DNA from: Bacillota bacterium
GTDB taxonomy: Bacteria; Bacillota; Clostridia; Acetivibrionales; DTU013
Length of the DNA: 64,000 nucleotides
Direction of reading: 5' to 3'
Assembly: GCA_023418915.1 (NCBI GenBank)
Contig: JAEZYU010000103.1
Location: 35,539-99,538, forward strand
Shown here in pieces: positions 24,231 through 33,771 of the stretch; within the stretch, counting starts at the first letter, position 1; every line of letters starts with the position of its first letter. The position numbers and the translations under genes were made by a program. The notes under the pieces are model-generated. The model searched no databases. It worked only from the letters and a program-made list of their open reading frames with translations, and had not been told where the DNA came from.

Positions 24231-26824
24231 TTTCTTCCAACCCCCTCGTAATAAAATCCAAAGCCTTTCACATAGTCCGGCTCAAACATGTTGCGCAGAT
24301 CCATGAATATAGGCTTTCTTACAATGGATCTGAGCTTTTTGAAGTTGAGCTCAGAGAATTCCTTCCACTCAGTTGCGAGTACTACACAGTCACTCTTTGA
24401 ACAGGCGGAATAGACATCCCTGCAGTATTTGAGGTCCATCTCCGGGTGCTCCTTTTTCATGTTCTCCATGGACTGCGGGTCGTAAACTGATACGGACGCA
24501 TTTCGCTCCAGTAATGAAGATATCAAAAAGACTGCCGGCGATTCACGGATATCGTCAGTACCCGGCTTGAAGGACAGGCCGAGCACAGCTATCCTGCTTG
24601 TGTCCAGTCCGCCTCCCAGAGCTTTTTCTATCTTACTGATCATTCGTTCCCTCTGATGCCTGTTTACATCAAGGACGCTGCTCAGAACAAGAGATTCACA
24701 TCCGTATTTACGGCTAAGGGCGGTCAGCGCTCTGACATCCTTCGGAAAACAGCTGCCTCCAAACCCCGGTCCGGGATTTATAAACTGAGGCCCTATCCTT
24801 TTGTCAAGCCCCATACCCCTTGAGACCATTGAAACATCGATACCGCACTCCTCGCAAAGGTTTGCGATTTCATTGATAAAGCTGACCTTCGCAGCTAAAA
24901 ACGCATTTGAAGCGTACTTGATCATCTCAGCGGTCTCTACGTCCGTTACGAGCACCGGTGTGTTATATGCAATCTGCTCTCTGTAGACATCCTTGACAAG
25001 GTTTGCAGATTTTTCGTTCCTGGCTCCTATAACGATCCTGTCCGGATTGATGAAATCATTGACGGCAGAGCCTTCTCTCAAAAATTCCGGGTTTGACACC
25101 ACATCGAAATCTATATCACGGCCGCATTTTTCCAAAACCGCAGCCACCACATTTTTCACAGTCCTTCCTGTGCCTACGGGCACAGTACTTTTATTTACGA
25201 TAACCTTATACCTGTCCATATGAACCCCTATATTTCTGGCAACCTCGAATACACTGCCGGTATCGCATGTATCGTCAGCAAGCGTAGGAGTATCGACGGT
25301 TATGAAAATGATATCTGAATGACCGACGGCCTTGCTTATATCCGTAGTGAAGCTGAGCCGCTGCTTTCTGATGCAGTTGTCGGCGAGATTCTTAAGTGAT
25401 GGCTCAAATATCGGCAGTATACCTCTATTGAGCATTTCGATCTTGCTGCTGTCCTTATCGCAGCACATCACATTCCTGCCCATGGAGGCCAGACAAACGC
25501 CGGTCACCAGGCCGACATATCCTGTGCCGATTATTGAGATGTTCGTCACACCATTGCCGTTGTTTTCATTGTCATTCGGCATACTAGCCGGGGGGTCCTC
25601 ATCTGGAGTATCAGATGGATCCGGAGACCTAAGTTCCACCAACTCAAAGATTTCATCTGCGACTCTTTTCCAGTTGAATTTTGCTTCGGCCTGCTGCCTG
25701 CCCCTTTTTCCCATGGACAGACAAAGCTCGGGATGATCCAGCAGAAAGCTGATATTATCTGCCATTACATCAGAGTCGTAGTACTGGTCTATCACAATAC
25801 CGCAGCTATCAGATGATGCCGATACTGTGCTGCCTTGTACAGCTGTGCCGGTTGATACCACCTCGGCATTTCCTCCTCTGTTGGTAGTTATTATGGGAAG
25901 GCCTGCCGCCATAGCTTCATAATGTACTCTTGCCAGAGGTTCATTCCACTGCGATGCACATACGAAAACATCTCCCATACTGTAGTAATCCGGTATTTCT
26001 GACGGCGGTATGAACCCTGTCAGTATAACCGGGCCGGGAAGTTTCTTTATTAGAGTATTAAGTGAATCAGTATAATCATCGGTATTATTATTGCCATACC
26101 ATTTACTGCCGGCGATCACAAGAGCTGTGTCCGGGTGGGTGCTCATCACCTTCTCCATCGCCTTTATCAGAATATGAACTCCTTTTTTTACGCTCAGCCT
26201 GCCGACATACAGAATGACTCTGTGACTGTGCAGGCCAAATTTCTGCTTCATTTCATGCTTTTTAGCAGCTCCGGCTTCTGTCCATGCTGGGATATACTTA
26301 GAGTGGTCCGCACCCGAGTATACAACATGCATTTTCCCTTCAGCTTCCGGAAAGCGATCGACCACCGTGTCTGCTATATATTTACTCACAGTGTTTATGA
26401 ATTCCGTTCTCTCAATGCATTTCAACCCGGCCTCATCTGAAATTTTTTCATTGTGGAGCATTTCATTGTGAAGGCTAAGGCTGAATTTCTGGCGTGGAAA
26501 GGTCTGTGAAAGTGCAAGAAGGTACTTTGGGCGGTTGAACACATGAATCAGCTCATATGGTGTTGCTCCGTCAGCACCGCAGTGTGCAGCGATAGCCGAC
26601 CTCAGGCTGTTGATATACATCGTATTAGTCCTGCCGGCGACCCTTATATACCGTACATTATCTCTGACCTCTTCGTCGGCAAGGCCGGGATTTTGAATGC
26701 TGTATACTGTAATATCATGACGTGATGAAATATGGGGCAGTACACCCTCTATATACATTTGTATCGCACCGCCGGAAACCGGCGGAACCGGGAGCTTCTC
26801 AGTACAGATCAGGGCAATCTTCAA
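24227..26824 (-). CDS. Fusion: CotSA-like GT4 glycosyltransferase + UDP-glucose 6-dehydrogenase
   Basis: A single open frame of 865 residues from TTG 26824 (AAAGGAG spaced eight bases; a GTG at 26833 is too close to it). Residues 1-398 are a complete GT4 enzyme (GGAIQMYIEG, YVGRLSVKKGVHILI, ASQWNEPLARVHYEAMAAGLPI). Residues 399-427 form a Pro/Asp/Asn-rich linker. Residues 428-865 are a complete UDP-glucose dehydrogenase: IGTGYVGLVTG binds NAD, NKSTVPVGT follows, and the GFGGSCFPKD loop carries catalytic Cys692. No ribosome site or stop separates the parts. The protein would make UDP-glucuronate beside a sugar-transferring domain. It is followed by the epimerase gene and preceded by cotS-like genes. 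Confidence 0.9.
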   Translation of the reverse strand: MKIALICTEKLPVPPVSGGAIQMYIEGVLPHISSRHDITVYSIQNPGLADEEVRDNVRYIRVAGRTNTMYINSLRSAIAAHCGADGATPYELIHVFNRPKYLLALSQTFPRQKFSLSLHNEMLHNEKISDEAGLKCIERTEFINTVSKYIADTVVDRFPEAEGKMHVVYSGADHSKYIPAWTEAGAAKKHEMKQKFGLHSHRVILYVGRLSVKKGVHILIKAMEKVMSTHPDTALVIAGSKWYGNNNTDDYTDSLNTLIKKLPGPVILTGFIPPSEIPDYYSMGDVFVCASQWNEPLARVHYEAMAAGLPIITTNRGGNAEVVSTGTAVQGSTVSASSDSCGIVIDQYYDSDVMADNISFLLDHPELCLSMGKRGRQQAEAKFNWKRVADEIFELVELRSPDPSDTPDEDPPASMPNDNENNGNGVTNISIIGTGYVGLVTGVCLASMGRNVMCCDKDSSKIEMLNRGILPIFEPSLKNLADNCIRKQRLSFTTDISKAVGHSDIIFITVDTPTLADDTCDTGSVFEVARNIGVHMDRYKVIVNKSTVPVGTGRTVKNVVAAVLEKCGRDIDFDVVSNPEFLREGSAVNDFINPDRIVIGARNEKSANLVKDVYREQIAYNTPVLVTDVETAEMIKYASNAFLAAKVSFINEIANLCEECGIDVSMVSRGMGLDKRIGPQFINPGPGFGGSCFPKDVRALTALSRKYGCESLVLSSVLDVNRHQRERMISKIEKALGGGLDTSRIAVLGLSFKPGTDDIRESPAVFLISSLLERNASVSVYDPQSMENMKKEHPEMDLKYCRDVYSACSKSDCVVLATEWKEFSELNFKKLRSIVRKPIFMDLRNMFEPDYVKGFGFYYEGVGRK

Positions 26825-26825
26825 G

Positions 26826-27863
26826 TCAATCACTCCTTTTGAAGCAAAGCTTTAAGACTTCTTCCTTTGAAGATTCAAGCATAGCTGTTTTTTCAATCTC
26901 AGATGCCTTGAGGGTTTTCCCGTTCTGGAACAGGTTCTTCACAAGGCCGTAAAACCAGTGGGGGAATGTGAGATCGGCGTAAAGTATGAAGAGCTCATCA
27001 TCGCTCATGGGATTTACCTCCGTGTACCATCCGGCTATGTCAAGCATTGTCTTTGCCGACCATCGTCTGTTGTTTTCCGCATTCTTTCCAATAATTTTTC
27101 TAAGATCCCTCACGGGAAGATCATATGTGACCCCGTCAAGGTCGAGTACATAAACTCCATTTTCAGCTGCCAGTGCATTACCTCTGCCATAATCCTGATG
27201 GCACAGTACCACCGAAGCTGAGCCCAATGCGGCCAAATCTGCGTACTTGGAGCTGTTTATCTGTTTCAGTGCGTTATCTGCCAGTGAGAGCATCCTGTCG
27301 ATGTGGGCAAGATATGCGGAGTACTGCGGGACAGAAGATTTTACAGCGGATTGTTCTTTCCACAAAGTCAGCTTTTTTTTCATAGATGCATACTGATCAG
27401 GCCATTTACCCAGCTTTGTAGATATTCTGGCGCCTTCGGGTGCATTGTAAACCTTTGATGCCATGTGAAAATGGGCAAGACCCTGCAAAGCCAGACGCAG
27501 ATCTTCGGGACTGCTGAAATTCAGGTCTCTGCCGTCTATCCATTCATAAAGCACGAACAGCTGTCCTGTGTATTCGGTAACGGCTTCTCCTCTACTGTTT
27601 AAAACAACCCCGGGAACCAAACCTCCGGAGTTTTTTATATGGATCTGCGCATTAACGGAGAACAGAGCCTTATCCATCGTCTGCTTCAGACGTTTCAGAC
27701 AGAACTGCTCACCGCCTGATGAAAGCTTCCATACCGTTTTTATCGTACCGCTCTGAATGAGCTTGATATTTTCGGCAGTTATGCCGTACTCCTTCAGGAC
27801 GTTGTGCGCTAAGACCATATTATCTGTCACACTTGGGCTGATGTTTTCCTGCAAATATATCAT
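26826..27863 (-). CDS. CotS-family spore coat protein (kinase-like), copy 1
   Basis: A protein of 345 residues with an aminoglycoside-phosphotransferase/choline-kinase fold. The N-terminal lobe has GTIKTVWKL and FCLKRL (ATP-binding Lys), the catalytic loop is HQDYGRGN and the metal site DLDG. This is the CotS/YsxE/YutH group of Bacillus and clostridial coat proteins. Active residues are present, so it may be a working kinase. ATG 27863 lies right behind AAAGGA, so TTG 27854 may be the real start. It is 13 bases after the second CotS-type gene and directly before the GT4-UDPGDH fusion. Confidence 0.87.
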   Translation of the reverse strand: MIYLQENISPSVTDNMVLAHNVLKEYGITAENIKLIQSGTIKTVWKLSSGGEQFCLKRLKQTMDKALFSVNAQIHIKNSGGLVPGVVLNSRGEAVTEYTGQLFVLYEWIDGRDLNFSSPEDLRLALQGLAHFHMASKVYNAPEGARISTKLGKWPDQYASMKKKLTLWKEQSAVKSSVPQYSAYLAHIDRMLSLADNALKQINSSKYADLAALGSASVVLCHQDYGRGNALAAENGVYVLDLDGVTYDLPVRDLRKIIGKNAENNRRWSAKTMLDIAGWYTEVNPMSDDELFILYADLTFPHWFYGLVKNLFQNGKTLKASEIEKTAMLESSKEEVLKLCFKRSD

Positions 27864-27876
27864 TCCTTTCAGTCAG

Positions 27877-28908
27877 TCAGACCGGTATGATGGAATCAAA
27901 GTGTGTTAGTACCGGTTCTGCTGTTTTTTCAAAAGCTGCCATTTCAGCTATTCTCTTCTGGTATTTTTCATCCGACCACTCTTTGTCGCGCCGGTAGTAG
28001 TACTTGCTGACGGCTCCCAGAAACAGGTGGGGGTACATCAGGTCGAGTTTTACCACCTCCCACTGGGAAGGTGACAATGGATTGATTTTCTGATAATTGC
28101 GCAGTATGCCTGCGGCCAGATCGGCATTCCACCTGCCTGTCTTTTTCATGACCTTGTTGAGCAGCTTGCGGATATCTCTCGCAGCGATATCTATAGTGAT
28201 CGAATCAGTATCGAGCACATACAGCCTTCCCTGAGGAGTCACCAGCAGATTCCCCGCCGCAAAATCCTGATGGCACAGTGAGCCTTTGGTTTCGGCATTG
28301 CGTGACCAATCCATATAATCGTTACCCTTTAGTCCTTCGACAGCCCTTCTGCCGCGCTCATAGAATCCGGGGAATTCTCTGATGATGATCCTGCCGATCG
28401 CATCATGGCTTACCTTTGAACACTCATTTTCATAATATGATCTGATATCCTCCAGACGTTCGGAATAGCTTTCAGGCCACAGACCCAAATGATACTTAGG
28501 CTTTGTGCCTTCTTTGGGATGGAAACCGACAGATGCTCTGTGGAACGATGCAAGTGAGCAGGCGACCAGTGACATTTCCTCAGTCCGGGAGTAGGATGGA
28601 TTCCTGCCTTCTACAGCGTCAGTTATGACGTAGCACGCACCTTCAAGGCTGACATACTCACAGCCGGCGAGTGTTTTATTTACCTCAGGCAGCAGCACGC
28701 CGTTATTTGCCAGATGTCTTACGGCATCAAGTGTGAACCTCAGTGTCTGTTCTGAATTTGATACTTTCTTCAGGATTTTCATGCCTTTCGTGGTCTTTAT
28801 CCACCATACACCCTTCTTTTCCTTATATGATTCATTGCGGATATCCAAAACTGTCAGAGGGTATTGCTTTAAGACTTCATTTAGCGGCTCATGTGCTTCC
28901 GACGACAT
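27877..28908 (-). CDS. CotS-family spore coat protein (kinase-like), copy 2
   Basis: A protein of 343 residues from ATG 28908 (GGAGGTGAC upstream). Same fold as the next gene: GVWWIKTTKGMKILKK for the nucleotide lobe, catalytic HQDFAAGN and DTDS as the DxD metal site. Sequence identity to copy 1 is modest, so the duplication is old. It starts the minus-strand run cotS-cotS-GT4/UDPGDH-epimerase. The role in B. subtilis CotS is coat assembly; an enzymatic phosphorylation target is unknown. Confidence 0.87.
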   Translation of the reverse strand: MSSEAHEPLNEVLKQYPLTVLDIRNESYKEKKGVWWIKTTKGMKILKKVSNSEQTLRFTLDAVRHLANNGVLLPEVNKTLAGCEYVSLEGACYVITDAVEGRNPSYSRTEEMSLVACSLASFHRASVGFHPKEGTKPKYHLGLWPESYSERLEDIRSYYENECSKVSHDAIGRIIIREFPGFYERGRRAVEGLKGNDYMDWSRNAETKGSLCHQDFAAGNLLVTPQGRLYVLDTDSITIDIAARDIRKLLNKVMKKTGRWNADLAAGILRNYQKINPLSPSQWEVVKLDLMYPHLFLGAVSKYYYRRDKEWSDEKYQKRIAEMAAFEKTAEPVLTHFDSIIPV

Positions 28909-28980
28909 AACTGTCACCTCCTTCCGGTCCAATGCAAAACAGTATCAGGGGGATCGGTTCCCCCTGAACTGGCCGGACTC

Positions 28981-29220
28981 TTATTCTTCTTCTTCGATCT
29001 CAATATCCAGATTGGGATTGTCCCACGATACCTTGACTGTTACAGATCCGCCTTCCTCATCTTCGTCATACTTGACTTTATAATCCAGATCAACGTCAGA
29101 TGGTATGGTGACTCCTTTTCCTTCAACAGTCAATCTTCCTGCAAACAGATCCGGAATGACCTTTTTTACGTAATCACCGAATTCTGCCTTTGAGCCGACA
29201 AATGATTCCTGATACTTCAT
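28981..29220 (-). CDS. Amphi-Trp domain protein
   Basis: A 79-residue acidic protein from ATG 29220 (AGGAGAG upstream). It shows the amphi-Trp pattern: YQESFVGSKAEFGDYVKKV helix, GRLTVEGKGVTIP strand and a final VKVSW...EIEEEE. The function of this small domain is unknown. The next gene downstream on the minus strand begins 72 bases on and has its own ribosome site. Confidence 0.78.
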   Translation of the reverse strand: MKYQESFVGSKAEFGDYVKKVIPDLFAGRLTVEGKGVTIPSDVDLDYKVKYDEDEEGGSVTVKVSWDNPNLDIEIEEEE

Positions 29221-29496
29221 AGAATGCACTCTCCTAATTAATATTCCTTTTACATAATATTTGAACGAAGCCACTTATGTTCCATATATAATGTAAAAAG
29301 AAAACCTCATGAATTGAATTCCTCAGACAGGTCAAGTATAATTATTAGCGAGGCAATTGATGATCCGTCTGCTGTCTCATTGTAATGCGCCGTTACAGGA
29401 ATTTTTCAGCAACGGAAAATTTTTATGTTGAACTGATGCACAAATGAGCTGGCCGGGACAAATATATAACGCCGGTACTGCTCCGGAGGCTATAAA

Positions 29497-30507
29497 ATGA
29501 CATATGACACTCGCATAATACGGACAGGATCATGGGATCCATGGTGGAACCTGGCCGTAGAGGAATATCTGCTGGAGCGGGCATCACCTGCCCAGTGCAT
29601 ATTGTATCTCTGGCAGAATGAAAACACAGTAGTTATAGGCAGAAACCAGAACCCCTGGAGGGAGTGCAGAACCGAACTGCTCGAGAGCGATGGCGGCAGA
29701 CTGGCCAGAAGACTTTCTGGGGGAGGTGCGGTATATCATGACACCGGAAACCTCAATTATACATTTATTGCAGGAAGAGACGTGTTTGATACCGAACGTC
29801 AGCTCAGAACTGTGCTCGATGCTGTCAAAAGTCTGGGCATAGCAGCGGAAAAGAGCGGAAGGAACGATATCATTGCGGATGGGCGGAAGTTTTCCGGAAA
29901 TGCGTTCTGCATCAGGAAAAACAGTGCATACCAGCATGGCACGATCCTTGTATCCAGCGACATCGAAAGGCTGTCAAAATATCTGCAGGTCTCGGAAGCC
30001 AAAATCAGGTCAAAGGGTGTCCAATCTGTAGCATCAAGAGTGGTCAACCTGTCTGAACTAAGGTCAGGACTTGATATAAATGAGGTCGCTGATGCGCTTA
30101 TCACTTCATTTCGAAAGATATACAACAGCAAAGCCGATATTGAAGAATGTGTGAGGAATAAAAAGGAAAGCAGAGAGGCGATCGAAGAGCTATACTGCAA
30201 GTATTCATCCTGGGCATGGCGGTATGGAGAAGCGCCGGATTTCGATGTGAGCGAAGAAACCAGATTCCCATGGGGCGGAGTCGAGATAGGTCTCAGACTC
30301 GAAAACGGTGTCGTAAGCGAAGCTGTGGTTTATTCTGATGCAATGAATGAAGCATACATAGCTGGTCTTCCCGGGGTGCTGAAGGGCTGTCGGTACGGTT
30401 CGGCAGAGCTGGCGAAGCGGATCGTCGATGCAGCTGCCAATGAAGGCGGAGACGCACAGGCAATGGCACAGGATATTGCGGAATGGCTCAGCACGACGAG
30501 CCTGTGA
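29497..30507 (+). CDS. lplA: Lipoate-protein ligase A
   Basis: A protein of 336 residues that activates free lipoate with ATP and attaches it to carrier domains. The signature RRLSGGGAVYHD (71-82) binds the lipoyl-adenylate, NYTF follows, and GRKFSGNAF holds Lys131, equivalent to the key lysine of E. coli LplA. The C-terminal accessory domain is present. CGGAGG precedes ATG 29497. It sits immediately before gcvT-gcvH; GcvH is the only lipoylated protein encoded in this window and is the likely substrate. Confidence 0.94.
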   Translation: MTYDTRIIRTGSWDPWWNLAVEEYLLERASPAQCILYLWQNENTVVIGRNQNPWRECRTELLESDGGRLARRLSGGGAVYHDTGNLNYTFIAGRDVFDTERQLRTVLDAVKSLGIAAEKSGRNDIIADGRKFSGNAFCIRKNSAYQHGTILVSSDIERLSKYLQVSEAKIRSKGVQSVASRVVNLSELRSGLDINEVADALITSFRKIYNSKADIEECVRNKKESREAIEELYCKYSSWAWRYGEAPDFDVSEETRFPWGGVEIGLRLENGVVSEAVVYSDAMNEAYIAGLPGVLKGCRYGSAELAKRIVDAAANEGGDAQAMAQDIAEWLSTTSL

Positions 30508-30688
30508 TCTTAAATAATTTTACCTTATCAATACATATATGGTTTAGCTTATAATATCATTTTAGTAAGAAGCTTTCGTTCAAGGAAACATAAAGTATTT
30601 TTCAAAGAAATATGAAATTTTAGGAAATAGAGCTTACAACAACCGGAACAGGCAGAATTATCATATATTATGACAGGAGGCTTATGCG

Positions 30689-31807
30689 ATGGAAGCAGTA
30701 AACCGAAAGACACCGCTATACGAATCGCATATCAAAGCAGGCGGAAAAATAGTCAATTTTCACGGCTGGCTGCTGCCTGTGCAATACAGCGGCATTCTTC
30801 ATGAACATGAAAACGTAAGGACAAAGGCAGGAATATTTGACGTATCACATATGGGTGAAATTGAGGTGAGCGGTAGCGATGCCCTGGCATTTCTGCAAAG
30901 TATGCTGACAAACGATATCGCAGCAATGCCTGGAAAGGCAGTATATTCGCCGATGTGCTATCCTGACGGCGGCACTGTCGATGACTTGATTGTCTATAAG
31001 CAAAATGATAATACATATTTGCTGATAGTAAATGCATCGAATACAGACAAGGATTATCAATGGCTCAGGGACAATAAGACAGGCGCCGTAAATATAGTCG
31101 ACCGCTCTGAGGAATATGCCCAGCTTGCTTTGCAGGGTCCTGAAGCGGCGAATATACTTGGGCAGCTGACAGGGGAAAGAAATGCGGCACTCAAATTTTT
31201 TCATTATATAAATGATACATTTATTGGGAGCATAAAGGTAATGCTTTCACGTACCGGATATACCGGAGAGGATGGCTTTGAGCTGTACTGCCGCCCTGAT
31301 GATGCTAAAGAGCTCTGGGATATGCTGCTTGACGGCGGAGCTGCATATGGGCTCACTCCCGCAGGCTTGGGGGCCAGAGATACTCTTCGACTGGAGGCTG
31401 CACTGCCTCTATACGGACAGGAGCTCTCAGAGGATATATCTCCCGCAATGGCAGGGCTCAACAGGTTCATCAAGCCCGGCAAGGGGAATTTTATAGGGAG
31501 AGATGCACTCATCAGCCAGTTGGACGGCGGTATGAATAAAATATCGGCAGGCTTTGAAATGATCGACAGGGCAGTGCCAAGGACGGGATATGAGGTATTC
31601 TGTAATGGAGAGATGGCTGGTCATGTCACCAGCGGGGGCTTTTTTCCGACCTTGAAGAAAAATATGGGTCTGGCGCTGATCGATGCATCCTGTGCGAAGG
31701 AAGGCAATAATATAGAGGTGATGGTCAGAAACAGAAGATATGCCGGCAGGATAGTAAAGATGCCGTTTTATAATACATCAGGAAGGAAGAAAGCTGCATT
31801 GAAGTGA
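30689..31807 (+). CDS. gcvT: Glycine cleavage system T protein (aminomethyltransferase)
   Basis: A protein of 372 residues of normal length. It transfers the methylene group from aminomethyl-lipoyl GcvH to tetrahydrofolate and releases ammonia. Motifs: LPVQY near residue 30, FDVSHMGEIEVSG, RTGYTGEDGFELYC and GLGARDTLRLEA (folate site). AGGAGG precedes ATG 30689. It is first of gcvT-gcvH-gcvPA-gcvPB. I looked for a glycine riboswitch in 30508-30688 and saw none. Confidence 0.96.
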   Translation: MEAVNRKTPLYESHIKAGGKIVNFHGWLLPVQYSGILHEHENVRTKAGIFDVSHMGEIEVSGSDALAFLQSMLTNDIAAMPGKAVYSPMCYPDGGTVDDLIVYKQNDNTYLLIVNASNTDKDYQWLRDNKTGAVNIVDRSEEYAQLALQGPEAANILGQLTGERNAALKFFHYINDTFIGSIKVMLSRTGYTGEDGFELYCRPDDAKELWDMLLDGGAAYGLTPAGLGARDTLRLEAALPLYGQELSEDISPAMAGLNRFIKPGKGNFIGRDALISQLDGGMNKISAGFEMIDRAVPRTGYEVFCNGEMAGHVTSGGFFPTLKKNMGLALIDASCAKEGNNIEVMVRNRRYAGRIVKMPFYNTSGRKKAALK

Positions 31808-31984
31808 AATGCGGCATGTAACGGATAAAGTTGCGTTGTATAACGAATTGAAGTGAATAGCATTATATATCGGATAGAATTGAATCTAGTATCGGATTGG
31901 TAGAAATATATCATGTATCGGAAAAATAACGAACATATGAGAGTTTATTAAGGGAGCAATACTACTAAATATGGGAGGATTGTT

Positions 31985-32368
31985 ATGAAGACATATCAGG
32001 GAACAAGGTATACAAAGGAACATGAGTGGGCAAGAGCAGAGGATGGAAAGGTGTATGTGGGCATATCGGATTATGCTCAGAATGCTTTGGGTGATATCGT
32101 ATTCGTTGAGCTTCCAACGACCGGGATAAAAGTAAAGGTGGGTGAACAGCTCAGTGTGGTGGAATCGGTCAAGACCGCATCTGATATATACTCGCCGGTC
32201 TCAGGTACGGTAGTTGAAGTGAATGATGCATTGAATGACGCTCCTGAGCTGTTGAATTCTGAGCCCTATGAGAACTGGATAGCTGTCATCGAGCCGGATG
32301 ACCTGTCCGAATTGGATGCTTTGATGGATGAGGAGCAGTACAGTGAATTCTGTGCGAAGGAGGAATAG
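31985..32368 (+). CDS. gcvH: Glycine cleavage system H protein
   Basis: A protein of 127 residues. Hybrid-motif fold with lipoylation site Lys63 in ESVKTASDIYSP; N-terminal YTKEHEW and GISDYAQ.ALGDIVF are typical. It shuttles the aminomethyl group between GcvP and GcvT. GGGAGG precedes ATG 31985. The 177-base spacer from gcvT is AT-rich with short repeats around TATCGGAT/GAATTGAA and holds no evident gene. gcvPA begins 2 bases after its stop. Confidence 0.97.
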   Translation: MKTYQGTRYTKEHEWARAEDGKVYVGISDYAQNALGDIVFVELPTTGIKVKVGEQLSVVESVKTASDIYSPVSGTVVEVNDALNDAPELLNSEPYENWIAVIEPDDLSELDALMDEEQYSEFCAKEE

Positions 32369-32370
32369 GA

Positions 32371-33771
32371 ATGTTCCGGTATATTCCTAATACCCGGGAG
32401 GATCAGGCGAAAATGCTGTCGGTCATCGGCGTTGACAGCATTGAACAACTCTTTTCCGATATCCCCGATGATGTGAAGCTGAAGAGGGATCTGGAACTGC
32501 CAGACAGCCTGTCCGAGCCGGAGCTTGTCTCACATATGAAGCAGGCAGCTTCAAAAAATATTCACGCTGGCACACATACATGCTTTCTTGGCGCAGGAGC
32601 GTACGATCATTTTATTCCTTCGGTCGTAGGCCATATGATATCAAGATCCGAATTCTACACATCATATACGCCTTATCAGCCAGAGATCAGTCAGGGTATG
32701 CTGCAGGCCATATTCGAGTATCAGACGATGATCTGCCGCCTTACCGGCATGGATGTTTCAAATGCCTCGATGTACGATGGCGCTACGGCTTTGGCAGAGG
32801 CAGCGCTGATGGCAGTGCGTTCGACCGGCCGTGAAAAAGTGCTTGTATCACGAGGTGTGCACCCCCAATACAGGGAAGTGCTCAATACATACGCTGCATA
32901 TGCCGGCATTGAAGTAGCGGAGGTCGGTATGTCTGACGGCGTGACTGATATGAACGAACTGGAAAGGCAGCTGTCAGATGCAGATAATACAGCCACAGAT
33001 AATGCAGTCGTAGTTAATGCAGCCGCAGATAATGCAGCCGTAGTTATTGTTCAGAGCCCCAATTTTTTTGGGGCGGTTGAGGACATAAAGACAGCAGCTG
33101 GGCTTGCACACAAGCATGGAGCACTTTGTGCGGCATGTGTAGATCCCATATCACTTGCCATACTTCAGCCGCCGGGAGAATGCGGAGCAGATATTGCAGC
33201 CGGTGATGGCCAGCCCCTTGGAAACCCGCTTGATTTTGGCGGTCCTCACTTTGGTTTTCTGGCAGCAAAAAAGGAGCTGGTCAGAAAAATGCCTGGCAGG
33301 ATAGTCGGACAGACCACTGATCATGATGGAAGAAGAGGCTTCGTGCTGACGCTTCAAGCCCGTGAGCAGCATATCAGAAGAGAGAAGGCAGTGTCGAATA
33401 TATGCTCGAACCAGGCGCTGAATGCGCTTGCTGCCACCGTGTATCTCTCGGTGATGGGAAAGCAGGGTCTTAAGGAAGCAGCTGAGCTTTGCCTGAAAAA
33501 ATCTCATTATGCTTACAGCAAATTACTCGAAACAGGAAGGTTCGAAAAAGTGCATGGCGCGCCTTTCTTTAAGGAATTTGTCATTAGAGCGGTGGGTGAA
33601 CCGGTAAGTGATATAAATAAAAGATTACTGGATAACGGTATCATGGGCGGTTTGAAGCTGGAGCGGTATTATCCTGAAATGAGAAACTGCTGGCTTGTAG
33701 CTGTTACTGAGAAACGCACAGTACAGGAAATAGACAGATTTGCGGACATAGCGGCGGGAGGTGTCAAATAA
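32371..33771 (+). CDS. gcvPA: Glycine dehydrogenase (decarboxylating) subunit 1
   Basis: A protein of 466 residues, the N-terminal half of the split P protein. Typical start FRYIPNTREDQAKML, and the YDGATALAEAALMA and GGPHFGFLAA regions are present. Between about 204 and 227 there is an Ala/Asp/Asn/Val-rich insertion (NAVVVNAAADNAAVV) made of imperfect DNA repeats, just before the conserved VQSPNFFG. The insertion is at a loop and probably harmless. Start ATG 32371 follows GGAGG; the stop overlaps the gcvPB start by one base (TAATG). Confidence 0.95.
   Translation: MFRYIPNTREDQAKMLSVIGVDSIEQLFSDIPDDVKLKRDLELPDSLSEPELVSHMKQAASKNIHAGTHTCFLGAGAYDHFIPSVVGHMISRSEFYTSYTPYQPEISQGMLQAIFEYQTMICRLTGMDVSNASMYDGATALAEAALMAVRSTGREKVLVSRGVHPQYREVLNTYAAYAGIEVAEVGMSDGVTDMNELERQLSDADNTATDNAVVVNAAADNAAVVIVQSPNFFGAVEDIKTAAGLAHKHGALCAACVDPISLAILQPPGECGADIAAGDGQPLGNPLDFGGPHFGFLAAKKELVRKMPGRIVGQTTDHDGRRGFVLTLQAREQHIRREKAVSNICSNQALNALAATVYLSVMGKQGLKEAAELCLKKSHYAYSKLLETGRFEKVHGAPFFKEFVIRAVGEPVSDINKRLLDNGIMGGLKLERYYPEMRNCWLVAVTEKRTVQEIDRFADIAAGGVK
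32985..33050 (+). repeat. Imperfect tandem repeat inside gcvPA
   Basis: The unit GCAGCCGCAGATAATGCAG with variants recurs about three times and encodes an Ala/Asp/Asn/Val-rich insert. Confidence 0.6.

Noticed and set aside
30508..30688. Glycine riboswitch in front of gcvT
   Set aside because: Expected from known gcv operons, but no tandem aptamer-like conserved core is visible and the 180-base spacer is too short for two aptamers plus an expression platform.
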